From Gadus chalcogrammus (lineage: Eukaryota > Chordata > Actinopteri > Gadiformes > Gadidae): a DNA stretch of 64,000 nucleotides. Location: positions 20,894,774 through 20,958,773 of the forward strand of contig NC_079426.1 of NCBI RefSeq assembly GCF_026213295.1, given 5' to 3'. A program made the position numbers and the translations under genes. Shown here one piece after another: positions 47,881-58,694 of the stretch. Position 1 is the first letter of the stretch. Each line of letters starts with the position of its first letter. The notes under the pieces were generated by a model, which made no database searches, was not told where the DNA came from, and saw only the letters and a program-made list of their open reading frames with translations.

Positions 47881-49658
47881 TCCTCTTCCATAGTGGCCAC
47901 CATGTTGCATCGTTTCTACAGTAGCCCAGAATGGTAGTCTGGCTATTGCCTGACCAAGCTCAATCGTAGATTGCACGTTGGTTTGGGGAAGCTGCTGTCC
48001 TTTTCAGCAGAGGCGTGATCAACGGGCCAAGTTCAACTGACTCTGTACACAATTGGCTGCTTGCCGTCGCTTCCCTGTCATCATTGTGTTAAACCAGCCG
48101 ATAGCACGCCAAGGGGAAAAGCCAGCTTGGTGATTGGCTCCCTCAAAAACATATCGGAAGAAGAAATAATTATTGCTCTTCTCCAGACCCTTGTTCAGGG
48201 CGAACTCAAATCGCCAGCAGAATGGGCGCGGCTACCCTGTCTACCAGAATGGACAAACGGCCCTAAAGACGGGTTGAAAAAAAAATGTGTTTCCCGTTAA
48301 GAGTTGTAGGAAGTTGGGGGTCTTGTTATCCCCATGGCTAGGACCATCTGTGATACTTTTAGAGTACAGCCATTGCGTCGAAGCATTATTGAGCGATGCT
48401 GTATGAAACATGCCCCATACAGTATCATTATACTTCTGTATCCGGGAAGCTTTACCCCCTTCAAATGCACCTGTCAAAATCAAACGGTGGCCAGACCACC
48501 GCCCCCACACCAACACATCCAATGGCATGATATATCAGTGTTGTAGACGCTTTACCCTCTCTCGGATGCGGACACCTAAATCAGCTGCTGAGCCTCCCAC
48601 TTTTTCACGCACACGTGGTGTTGTTCTGCTCAGTGGCGTAACATCATGGTGATAGGCCCCGGTGCAAATACTTTTTATCTGCCCCTGGACTGGTCTTCAG
48701 AGCGGAAATTAAGGAAATTAAACTGGGAAACCATTAGAAGAAACGAGTGAATGTAATAAGTGGTGGAAATACTTTTTTCAACCACCGCCTCTTTACCTTG
48801 ACATTTAGTTTTCACTAACACACACTGGCCGAGCGGTGCGTAAAGCCCGTACACAGACCCCGCACACAGACCCCGACAGGTAACAAGAATAAAACCAGTC
48901 TCAGCCTAAACTGTATATAATAATAACCTATTCAAAATGTAGCTTTCATTTCAAAATGTCTATTTTCATAAATAAACAGATGCCTTTGTAAACAGAAAAA
49001 TCAATAGCCTAATTTGAACGGCTGCGACAGATGTAATTAAGGACGTGATTGCCTCAATCTCCTCCGCTGTTTTCTATATTTTCTATATATTTTTTAAATC
49101 AGTGTAGGCTATGCTATGTTCGCCCATGGTTAAATAATTGTTTAGGCCTACTAGAAGGATTTCAAGCAATGTTTTATTCGCAAAGAATGCAATATTTTTT
49201 AGAACGCTGTCATATGAAATGGAAACTCGATCTCTGAGCAATCGATTTCAGCACATTCTTTCTGGAAGGCGCCATTTACGAACGACGTATGGAGTGTTTC
49301 CTCAGAAAATTCCTGGGAACCACGCCTATAGAGGTAAACAACTCTGATAAGTCTAAACGTACGCAACCTGGTCTCACAGGAAACAGGAATATCCGTGATG
49401 CGACCACGGATTTGGCGCCAATGCAAGTTAATGACACTCATATTCTGTGGCACACAAACAGATCCCCGTTTCAATGACGGAGTCGACCTGGTGTCACAGG
49501 GATCCGTAAATATATATTATACGGAGACCACCAGACCTCCTTGAAGCAACTAAATAACTAAATAAATCAATATATCTATAAATATGATCTTCTGCAATAC
49601 TTGGAGTATCCATAATACAAAGCACTGACCCTGTTTTGCATTTGTGGTTTTGACATAT
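47881..49658. other. Intergenic DNA with unassigned repeat-like segments
   Basis: CAGTGGCGTAACATCATGGTG (about 48632) resembles the start of a common fish interspersed repeat. The block 47930-48295 has facing CCAGAATGG/CTACC motifs near both ends and may be another MITE. Neither is secure. No coding exon seen. Confidence 0.35.
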
Positions 49659-50115
49659 TGTGGCAACCCGTCCCCAACCCCTCGGGCTGGAGGGCCCAGG
49701 GGAGAGGTGGTGGAGGGCGTGTACCGGCTGCATCCGACAGATGGAGCCAGAGGCCGGCACTCCCGACACACTAATCAGGGGGATGGGAAACACCTGGGGC
49801 GGGGAGTGAGACAGGTTGTTAACCTGCGCTTTCCCGGATCCCCAAGGCGAGTTGGTGCGAGACGCTGGGAGTGTAACCAGACCCACGGACGAGCGAAGGG
49901 AGGAGAACCGCGCCGTACCCGGACCGAGCAGACCCGACAGAGAAAGCTCAATCCTTGGTTTACTGTCTCCTAGCTCAAGGAGCTAGTGTATTATTTTCAT
50001 TGCCCTCCGGGGAGAACGCTATTCGAATGAATAAATGCCCTCCGGGCTTTGAACCCACCGCGAAGTGTGGTGATTCCTTGCCTCACCCAGACATTCTCGG
50101 GCCCGGGTTGCCACA
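49659..50115 (+). repeat. 5' LTR of the GC-rich gypsy element
   Basis: 457 bp with perfect short inverted termini TGTGGCAACCCG/CGGGTTGCCACA. Immediately inside follows TATGGTGGAGAATGCAGG, the likely primer-binding-site region; I could not assign the tRNA. Confidence 0.85.
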
Positions 50116-50180
50116 TATGGTGGAGAATGCAGGCACTTTGACCTCGCTACGGATTACAAGGAATCACCAGCCCAACCCCG

Positions 50181-51365
50181 ATGCAGAACCGGAAGCCGGA
50201 AGCCGCCGCCGCCGTGGCCGCCGCACAGCGGCACCAACGAGACACCGCCGAGAGCCTCGCTCTTCTCCGAGAGGCGGTGATAAGGCTCACCCAACAAGCG
50301 GGGCGCGAGGCTCCGACAGCCGCGCCAACCAGCCGCCTTACCAAGCTCGGACCGGACGACGACGTGGAGGCGTACTTGGAGGTGTTCGAGAGGACGGCCC
50401 GACGGGAGAAGTGGCCGGAGGACCAGTGGGCGCACATCCTGTCTCCCTTTCTAACCGGACCTGCCCAACAGGCCAGCCAGGACATGACGCCAGAGCACGC
50501 CAGCCAATACCCGACACTGAAGCAGGCCATCCTGGCCTATTATGGCCATAGCCTCGCTGCCAGAGCCCAGCGCTTCCATGTCTGGCGATTCGACATGCGA
50601 GGCGCGGTGCGCGCGCAGGTCTCCCAGCACGGACGGCTGATACGGAGGTGGCTCACCACGGGAGAAGGACCCAGCATTCTGGATCGGGTCCTTATAGACA
50701 ACACCATCCGTCAGCTCCCCCCAGACGCACGGAGAACCTTCGCGCACCACCACCCCGACACCGTGGATGAGCTGATCTGACAGCTGGAAAACTGGCAGGT
50801 GGCCCAACAGCTGGGGGGCGGGCCCCGGACCCCGTCGCGGGCCGCCGAGACGCGTAGTGACCAGCGAGGCCCGGGAGCCGGGCAACAGTGGGTCCCACCG
50901 AGACCGCAGACCGTCGCCCCGGGGCTCCGGGAGGACCGACGATGCTACACTTGTGGGCAAACCGGACACCTAGCCCGACAGTGCACCAGGAACCGGGACG
51001 TATCCATGCCGTCGGCCTTTGCCGACAGGGGACGACCAAGACCGTGTCTGCTGACCAACTGCTGGGCCCACCAGACATCCGGAGCCCCAACTATCCCGGT
51101 GAGGGTGGGGAACAAGGACACGGAGGCCCTACTAGATACCGGCAGTGTGGTGACCCTCCTACGCCCAGACCTTGAGGGGGGACGGCGGGGCGAGCCCATA
51201 GAAGTCACGTGCGTGCACGGGGACACCCGCACCTATGACACGTGCTACGTGGTCGTGAGGACCCCCCGAGGGGTGTATGTGACGCGGGCCGGGATCGTGC
51301 CCAACCTGCCCGTACCCCTGCTCATCGGCAGGGACTGCCCCATGCTCACCCGCCTGCTGAACCCC
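50181..51365 (+). pseudogene. Gypsy gag-protease ORF with one nonsense codon
   Basis: One frame from 50181 to the protease, broken only by TGA at 50778-50780 between DTVDELI and QLENWQVAQQLGGG; a CGA-to-TGA CpG transition is the obvious cause. Residues ~55-105 (LGPDDDVEAYLEVFERTARR, EDQWAHILSPFLTGPAQQ) resemble the SCAN/capsid fold. A canonical zinc knuckle CYTCGQTGHLARQC follows, then protease EALLDTGSVVTLLRPD and LPVPLLIGRDCP. After about 51365 the frame runs into LTR-derived sequence, so pol is lost. Confidence 0.82.
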
Positions 51366-51491
51366 GGCCCGAGTTCCCGGGTCCGGCGAGATCCATCGCG
51401 TCGGACCGGGCGGACGGTCCGACCCGCTTACGGGGCTCGGCCGGTCCCCGGAACCCCCGCGGAGACCGGCCGACAGAGAACCAACCTGTCT

Positions 51492-51700
51492 CGGGGAGTG
51501 AGACAGGTTGTCAGGTTGCGCTTTCCCGGATCCCCAAGGCGAGTTGGTGCGAGACGCTGGGAGTGTAACCAGACCCACGGACGAGCGAAGGGAGGAGAAC
51601 CGCGCCGTACCCGGACCGAGCAGACCCGACAGAGAAAGCTCAATCCTTGTTTTACTGTTTTTCCTAGCTCACGGAGCTAGTGTATTATTTTCATTGCCCT
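51492..51700 (+). repeat. Partial 3' LTR of the GC-rich gypsy element
   Basis: Matches 49801-50008 of the left LTR from GGGGAGTGAGACAGG through TATTATTTTCATTGCCCTC, then stops abruptly. Both LTR ends are missing. Confidence 0.85.
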
Positions 51701-52939
51701 CATTACCCCCGGTTCATTTTATAACATGCACTCTCTCACACATTGCTTCCCTACAATAAATTCAGGGAAATTAAACAATCTAAACACACATATGTGAACG
51801 CATCATACCACAGTTAACAAGCAATTTCAAAATGTTTCTTACAACAACGAACGTGTCCAACCATGAAACAGTTTCATAAACATCTCATGTCTATATTTTC
51901 CAATGCAGTAAAAGTCACAATGAATAACGGCCCTACTTTCCCCTTCATTTCTGTTTTCACATTCTCTGTCCAAGGATTAAATAAACTCACACTTTCCTAG
52001 CATTTTGTTTCCCTTTTCCCCTGAAGTCTGGTGAGCAACAGTCGTTTCTCGCCGTATGAGTCAGAGAACCACATGCCCACAAGGTCTTCTGCGTTCATTT
52101 GCAATTAAAATTTGCAATGCAATGAAAGACCACAGATATGTCAGACATTATTTGGTTCAAAATCCTCTTTCTCTTGTGTATGTGTGTGTGTGTGTTTAAC
52201 ACTGCAGAACATTAGCAGATGATTCAGTAAACACATCTCTGGTCTGCTGTTCCTTCATTATTTTTAAATGTCACTTTATTCCGAGATTCTGTGTGTGACC
52301 CCTGTCCAATTGCAAATGCCATAACGTAAATACAAATATGCCAATACAGTAGCAGTGTCTCATCCCTATTCATTCTTTAGCCTCATACAAAAATCGTCAT
52401 ATTTCAATATCCGCCTGCATTTAGCTTTTTTAAAGCTCCACCAACAAACGTTCTTTAATACTACGCTTGTTCACTAGATGGCAGACTAGGATGTAGACTT
52501 CATCTACATCCGACTCTCACATTCGTGCCAAACGTCCACTATACCAAAGACGAAGCGTACTTATATTCACTTATATTGACTTTGTTAACAAGCATATCAC
52601 GTGTTTCAGTACATTTCTTCATTTGAAGTTTGTGATATTGTTTAGGCCCTTAATCGACTCCTTCTGGAAATATGACCAACAACAATTGAAAACATAACAT
52701 CTATATTGAAGATAAAATAACTTATATATTAAACATGGCAATGATCAGGTGTGATGTTACAAATATGCAATAGTAAATGTAACTGTAATTGTGCTGTCTT
52801 TGCCAAGAAGAAGGAATCTTGGCTATGCAGCAAACTCATGAAGTATATGATCCTCCAGTGAAGTAAGTTGGTCCCATCATAGGAGATTAACATCAAAAAT
52901 GTCAGGTAACCCTTCCTTTTACAGTCCCCTAATTACTAG
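51701..52939. other. AT-rich intergenic DNA, no gene
   Basis: Nothing coding recognised. Contains a short GT run (52178-52195) and a CTCF-type motif (52472-52484). Confidence 0.4.
52472..52484 (+). promoter_or_regulatory. Candidate CTCF-type motif
   Basis: CACTAGATGGCAG on the plus strand, a close match to the vertebrate CTCF core as remembered. Confidence 0.45.
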
Positions 52940-53175
52940 GTATTTACCCGGTACATACATGGTAAATCGTAGTGTATTACTGGGTAATTACCACTGGTAA
53001 TAAGAAGGTAAATACAGAGGTAGTTACCCGGTAAATACATGGTAAATCATAGTGTATTACTGGGTAATTACCACTCGTAATAAGAAGGTAAATACAGAGG
53101 AATTATCCGGTAAATTATAGTGTATTACTGTGTAATTACAACTGGTAATAAGAAGGTAAATACAGAGGAATTACA
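52940..53175. repeat. ~80-bp tandem repeat rich in GGTAA/TTACC
   Basis: Three copies of a unit containing GTGTATTACTGGGTAATTAC and AATAAGAAGGTAAATACAGAG, anchored at 52972, 53052 and 53120 (spacings 80 and 68, the last copy 12 bp shorter). Short GGTAA and TTACC words recur inside each unit. Confidence 0.88.
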
Positions 53176-53524
53176 GCTGATGTACCAAGTAAAACCTCCA
53201 CTATTACCCATCAACTCAACTAAGTAGCGTGTAGTTGTAACTGTTTTAGGTTGGTAATAACTCCGATATTGTGTACTTCCTAGGAAATTAGGCAACCAAT
53301 TCTTAGAAACACCTATTATCCAAGGTTTATGTTGGTAACAGCCCAAATTTAATGATGTATCTAGAAATTAGCATAGTACTTTCCAATGAAATACTTTTTC
53401 TTAGTTATTATTCATAGCTACACCCATTTAGAAAGGGTTTATTCAGTTTACCACTATGGAATTACTTACCTGGTAACAACCTCTGCAGGAAGTTTTCCTC
53501 TAGTGTCATGGTACATCTTCTTAA
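53176..53524. other. Linker between the two tandem arrays
   Basis: Non-tandem sequence that still carries many TGGTAA/TTACC words, for example near 53330 and 53468. No gene. Confidence 0.45.
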
Positions 53525-55010
53525 ATACTGGGTACAAAGCCGTTTGTTTCCATGGTATTACCAGGTTCTTACCATATCATTTATAATAGATACATTCCAT
53601 TGTCCATGCAGTCAACACAAACTTGTACCATGTACGTTCTGCGACGTTACCAAGTAAAACACGACAATTTACCCAGTAAGTAAGCTGAAACTGTACTGTA
53701 AAAGGAAGCCTCGTTTGTTTCCATGGTATTACCAGGTTCTTACCATATAATTTGTAATACATTATTCCCTTTTCCATGCAGTCAACACAAACTTGTACAA
53801 TGTACGTTCTGCGACGTTACCAAGTAAAACAGGACAATTTACCCAGTAATTAAGCTGAAACTGTACTGTAAAAGGAAGCCTTGTTTGTTTCCATGGTATT
53901 ACCAGGTTCTTACCATATAATTTGTAATACATTATTCCCTTTTCCATGCAGTCAACACAAACTTGTACCATGTACGTTCTGCGACGTTACCAAGTAAAAC
54001 ACGACAATATACCCAGTAAGTAAGCTGAAACTGTACTGTAAAAGGAAGCCTCGTTTGTTTCCATGGTATTACCAGGTTCTTACCATATATTTTGTAATAC
54101 ATTATTCCCTTTTCCATGCAGTCAACACAAACTTGTACCATGTACGTTCTGCGACGTTACCAAGTAAAACATGACAATTTACCCAGTAATTAAGCTGAAA
54201 CTGTACTGTAAAAGGAAGCCTCGTTTGTTTCCATGGTATTACCAGGTTCTTACCATATAATTTGTAATACATTATTCCCTTTTCCATGCAGTCAACACAA
54301 ACTTGTACCATGTACGTTCTGCGACGTTACCAAGTAAAACACGACAATTTACCCAGTAATTAAGCTGAAACTGTACTGTAAAAGGAAGCCTTGTTTGTTT
54401 CCATGGTATTACCAGGTTCTTACCATATAATTTGTAATACATTATTCCCTTTTCCATGCAGTCAACACAAACTTGTACCATGTACGTTCTGCGACGTTAC
54501 CAAGTAAAACACGACAATTTACCCAGTAATTAAGCTGAAACTGTACTGTAAAAGGAAGCCTCGTTTGTTTCCATGGTATTACCAGGTTCTTACCATATAA
54601 TTTGTAATACATTATTCCCTTTTCCATGCAGTCAACACAAACTTGTACCATGTACGTTCTGCGACGTTACCAAGTAAAACACGACAATTTACCCAGTAAG
54701 TAAGCTGAAACTGTACTGTAAAAGGAAGCCTCGTTTGTTTCCATGGTATTACCAGGTTCTTACCATATAATTTGTAATACATTATTCCCTTTTCCATGCA
54801 GTCAACACAAACTTGTACCATGTACGTTCTGCGACGTTACCAAGTAAAACACGACAATTTACCCAGTAATTAAGCTGAAACTGTACTGTAAAAGGAAGCC
54901 TCGTTTGTTTCCATGGTATTACCAGGCTCTTACCATACAAGTTGTAACTGGTTATTCCCTTTTCCATGCAATCAACACAAACCATATATGTTCTGCAACA
55001 TCGTTCACCA
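53525..55010. repeat. 170-bp satellite-like tandem array, about 8.7 copies
   Basis: The monomer word CGTTCTGCGACGTTACC recurs every 170 bp exactly (53635, 53805, 53975, 54145, 54315, 54485, 54655, 54825), with a degenerate end copy near 54987. Copies differ at only a few positions, mainly the first and last. Each carries TTTCCATGGTATTACCAGG. On the minus strand each unit opens the same 69-codon frame, which overlaps into the next unit because 170 is not a multiple of three. The frame is a by-product of homogenisation, not evidence of a gene. Confidence 0.95.
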
Positions 55011-55260
55011 GTAGTTAAGCACTTTAATTGTTGTTATAAAACCCCAAACCACTGTTGATGAAAGACATATTAAAATTAAACAAAATCAAAGGCTTATCTT
55101 TCAAACAATGCATATCTCACAAACAGGCACTGAACACTGAAGAAATCGGACAAACAAAAGAGCCGTCCACATCAACTCAATTTAAATGTTACTGATGGTG
55201 TTTTCATAAAACACATGACAGTGTTATGGCAAGTGACCACAAGGAAGACTGCTTCAACCT

Positions 55261-56131
55261 CTACAATTTGAATAAGTGGTGAATGCCATGCAGCAATCTG
55301 CCTATGGGAGCATCTTCGTGGTCATTCGCAAACCAATGAGTCCACTCGATGAATGAGAGATGACTCTTTAGTGTCTTCTCTGTGAGGTATCCCTGCAGTC
55401 TCCACATCTGGGATTTGAAGGCTGAACAAGACCTGACCAGGTACCTCCAAATCTCCCCTTCAAGAATCAGAAGACAAGAAAATAAACATTAGGACTGTCA
55501 ATTAATGAACATTTCTAGAACATGTAGAAGTCAAGGATTATTTTGTTTATCAGTTAAGAAAGGATGCTGGTCCTCTGGCCATTGTGTTTGGTCATATTGA
55601 AAAGAGAAAAAGGCATAGCCATAAATACAGTTAATAGGACGGGAGGGGACAGGCAGTTAGCTCCGGTTAGCCCTTTAGCATCGAGCTAGCGGAGCTTCTG
55701 TCATTCAACTCGGACATGTTGTTTAAAACCTATAGCACCCAATTTATTAAAATATCCGGATTTAATCGGGCTCTCTCCCATAAGTACAGTTAATAGGACG
55801 GGAAGAGACAGGCTCTGTTAGCCCCGGTTAGCGCGATGCTAAAGAGCAGCTCTACCGGAGCATGCCACCTCAACAGGTGCAAGTTAGCCTCCGGTTTGAT
55901 ATTCGCCGGATACTCGGTTTACCACCCAATCGGATTCATCAACATAAGTGCAATACATTACGGGCTTAGTATGTTGAGGAAGGTTTAGGACACCGTATCG
56001 CGAAAAATCACAAACACATGTTGTCGCCATCGATGTCTGTGCAACTACGTCATTTACGTTCTCTGGCTGCTACCTGTTTTAGGGACCGTCAACAAGTTAC
56101 ACTCACCGACTGGTGGCAGAGACGTTACCAT
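55261..56131 (-). CDS. Speculative two-exon ORF in left arm of inverted repeat
   Basis: Minus strand: exon 56107-56131 (MVTSLPPV plus one base, then GTGAGT) and exon 55261-55457 after a pyrimidine-rich tract ending in AG; 73 residues. The second exon reads EIWRYLVRSCSAFKSQMWRL and ends LLHGIHHLFKL-stop. The same structure exists in mirror image in the right arm. Against it: of five differences between the two second exons, four change the amino acid, so I see no purifying selection. No known domain. The whole may be non-coding. Confidence 0.22.
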
Positions 56132-56379
56132 GGAATTGTTTCTGGAAATAAATCATATAAAATAACATAAAAATCACAAAAAAATACATTTTGTCAAATT
56201 ATTGTAGTAGTAGTTGCCAATGGTGGGCTGCTACTTACTGCAGGTAACTTTGCTAATATATTGCATTATTGTTAAACGGGATGCAATTAATAATTTCAAA
56301 TATAGTTTGGTCGATTTTTGTCGAATATTAAACTATTAACTGCATTATATTTGTGTGATTCATTTCCTGAAACAATTCC

Positions 56380-57089
56380 ATGGTAACGTCTCTGCCAACA
56401 GTCGGTGAGTGTAATTTGTTGACGGTCCCTAAAACAGGTAGCAGCCAGAACGTAAATGACGTTGTTGCACAGACATTGATGGCGACAACATGTGTTTGTG
56501 ATTTTTCGCGATACGGTGTCCTAAACCGTCCTCAACATACTAAGCCCGTAATGTATTGCACTTATGTTGATGAATCCGATTGGGTGGTAAACCGAATATC
56601 CGGCGAATATCAAACCGGAGGCTAACTTGCACCTGTTGAGGTGGCATGCTCCGGTAGAGCTGCTCTTTAGCATTGCGCTAACCGGGGCTAACAGAGCCTG
56701 TCTCTTCCCGTCCTATTAACTGTATTTATGGCTATGCCTTTTTCTCTTTTCAATATGACCAAACACAATGGCCAGAGGACCAGCATCCTTTCTTAACTGA
56801 TAAACAAAATAATCTTTGAGTTCTACATGTTCTAGAAATGTTCATTAATTGACAGTCCTAATGTTTATTTTCTTGTCTTCTGATTCTTGAAGGGGAGATT
56901 TGGAGGTACCTGATCAGGTCTTGGTCAGCCTTCAAATCCCAGATGTGGAGACTGCAGGGATACCTCACAGAGAAGACACTAAAGAGTCATCTCTCATTCA
57001 TCGAGTGGACTCATTGGTTTGCGAATGACCACAAAGATGCTCCCATAGGCAGACTGCTGCATGGCATTCACCACTTATTAAAATTGTAG
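56380..57089 (+). CDS. Speculative two-exon ORF in right arm of inverted repeat
   Basis: Plus strand: exon 56380-56404 (ATG in a CCATGG context, MVTSLPTV plus one base, donor GTGAGT) and exon 56893-57089 after TTTTCTTGTCTTCTGATTCTTGAAG; phase 1 joins in frame to give 73 residues. The second exon contains EIWRYLIRSWSAFKSQMWRL and TLKSHLSFIEWTHWFANDH. It is rich in Trp and His, with no signal peptide or known motif. The start codons of this and its mirror copy are 248 bp apart and diverge, so a shared promoter is possible. Confidence is low. Confidence 0.25.
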
Positions 57090-57323
57090 AGGTTGAAGCA
57101 GTCTTCCTTGTGGTCACTTGCCATAACACTGTCATGTGTTTTATGAAAACACCATCAGTAACATCTAAATTGAGTTGATGTGGACGGCTCTTTTTTTTGG
57201 CCTATTTCTTCAGTGTTCAGTGCCTGTTTGTGAGATATGCATTTGTTTGAAAGATAAGCCCTTGATTTTGTTTAATTTTAATATGTCTTTCATCAACAGT
57301 GGTTTGGGGTTTTATAATAACAT

Positions 57324-58009
57324 GTACGGTTCGTTGGATACAACAAATTCCTCAATCGTCTTCAAAAGCAGATGCATCGCTAACTCCTCCAAACGTGGCC
57401 ATATCTTGTTAATTTAATACGCTTGTAGAATTCCTTCGTTCACTGTACTCTGCGTTTGTAGCAATGACAGCGGCAGGTAACCTAGGTATCAGTCCGCCGC
57501 TGCCGTAGCCTACGTACAGGAATATAAACACTGCTGCTGAGACCCCGCAATTCCCTCAAAATGCAATGCAATGCAAGGTTGGTTTTATTTCTAACATTAT
57601 TCTATAAACAGACATTTAGATTTATAGTCTGTCGTTATAATTGATTTACCTCGGGTGTACTGTGGAGTGGGTAAGACTGTTTTTAATAGCAGGCTAGCAT
57701 TGCCCGTTGACGTGCGCTAGCCTAGCACGAGCGAACTCTGCAACTAGAAGGACTGAATGAAATGTGTTGAAAACTGTCTCCAGTGATATAGAATACCAAT
57801 GCTCACTTCGGAATCAGGCCCTACGTCCAAAATTCCGAACTACCCCTTTAAGGGGCATTGTCCTGCCCCGACGCGCAGTGGAGGGCTGGCGACCCCCTTC
57901 AATGCATTGAATTGAAGCATGAATTTTATTGTTGGTCCGACGTAAATATCACATTTAGGTGAACAAGAGGATCCAAGTTGGCATAACTCTTATGTCAACT
58001 TGTATATCA
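57324..58009. other. Intergenic DNA with a shared snapback-loop segment
   Basis: 57851-57901 (GGGGCATTGTCCTGCCCCGA ... GGCGACCCCCTTC) is the inverse relative of the GC-rich loop at 29768-29819. The preceding CCGAACTACCCCTTTAA resembles a MITE end. No gene. Confidence 0.5.
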
Positions 58010-58560
58010 AATGCCGCTTTTCCACCTCACATGTAGCTCGACTCGACTTGACTCGACACGACTCGACACGGTAGCAGCACGGGTCGTTTTCCACCGCAAA
58101 TAGTACCTCCTGGACGTGGGCGGGGTCGGCTGCGCGAAAGGGCCGTGACGTATTTTTGTACGCGATGCAAACAACACCTACGCAACCCACACATGGACAG
58201 AACCCACATAACAACAATGGAGGACATCGATAACATTACTATTATTAGCTGGCATGTTGAAGAAGTTGATGAAGTGGAATATGTTGGCTGCGGCGCTGCT
58301 ATGGCTGTTACCAGCATGGTTGCCATGTCGCTCTCGTGACTTCGTCACACTCTCTGGCCAATCAGTGGCCGGCCGTCTGCCGACGTCACCTTTTAGCATC
58401 GGCTCAGCCGCTTGGAACCTAGAGCGAGGCGGTACTAGAAAAAGCAGCCACTTCAGGTACCAGATACCATGTTTTCGCGGTGGAAACGCAAAAAATGCGA
58501 GCTGAGTCGAGTCGAGTCGAGTCGTGTCGAGCTGGTACCATGCAGTGGAAAAGCGGCATT
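58010..58560. mobile_element. MITE with AATGCCGCTTTTCCAC inverted ends
   Basis: A 551-bp block from AATGCCGCTTTTCCACC to GTGGAAAAGCGGCATT. Subterminal GACTCGACT/GAGTCGAGT pentamer arrays lie at both ends in opposite orientation, as expected for transposase-binding repeats. No transposase inside. Superfamily not assigned. Confidence 0.82.
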
Positions 58561-58694
58561 AGTCAACTCAAAAATGTGGTTGCATCAGGTTGCCTTGATA
58601 ATTTGCGTTTTCTCAACTTTATTTTTTTTTACAGTGTAGCTATTCCTCTGACATTCCCCCTGTAATACCACATGTTAGCTCACAACAGTCAACT

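Larger units (their letters stand above)
49659..51700 (+). mobile_element. Ty3/gypsy element of a second lineage, pol deleted
   Basis: A complete left LTR (49659-50115, ends TGTGGCAACCCG ... CGGGTTGCCACA) is followed by gag and protease, then directly by a partial right LTR (51492-51700). RT, RNase H and integrase are absent. Strongly GC-rich compared with neighbours. Gag has a SCAN-like segment, suggesting the Gmr1-like gypsy lineage from which SCAN domains are thought to derive (family inference). Confidence 0.8.
55029..57323. repeat. ~2.3-kb inverted repeat with ~1.1-kb arms
   Basis: Left arm about 55029-56150, right arm about 56360-57323, pairing from GTTATAAAACCCCAAACCAC/GTGGTTTGGGGTTTTATAAT at the outer ends to TTACCATGGAATTGTTTC/GAAACAATTCCATGGTAA at the inner ends. 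The spacer is ~210-220 bp and AT-rich. The left arm has an extra ~165 bp (55630-55795) formed by a duplicated TACAGTTAATAGGACGGGA block. Arms look several percent diverged. No short target duplication found, so it may be a foldback transposon or a genomic inverted duplication. Confidence 0.9.

Noticed and set aside
53577..54985. Eight repeated minus-strand 69-codon frames that look like a tandem gene family
   Set aside because: They recur at exactly 170 bp, overlap from unit to unit and shift phase because the period is not a multiple of three. They are a product of satellite homogenisation.
55660..55720. AGCTAGC/GCTAGCGG motifs as a promoter element or CTCF-type site
   Set aside because: They are part of the duplicated block in the inverted-repeat arm and do not match a known core well.
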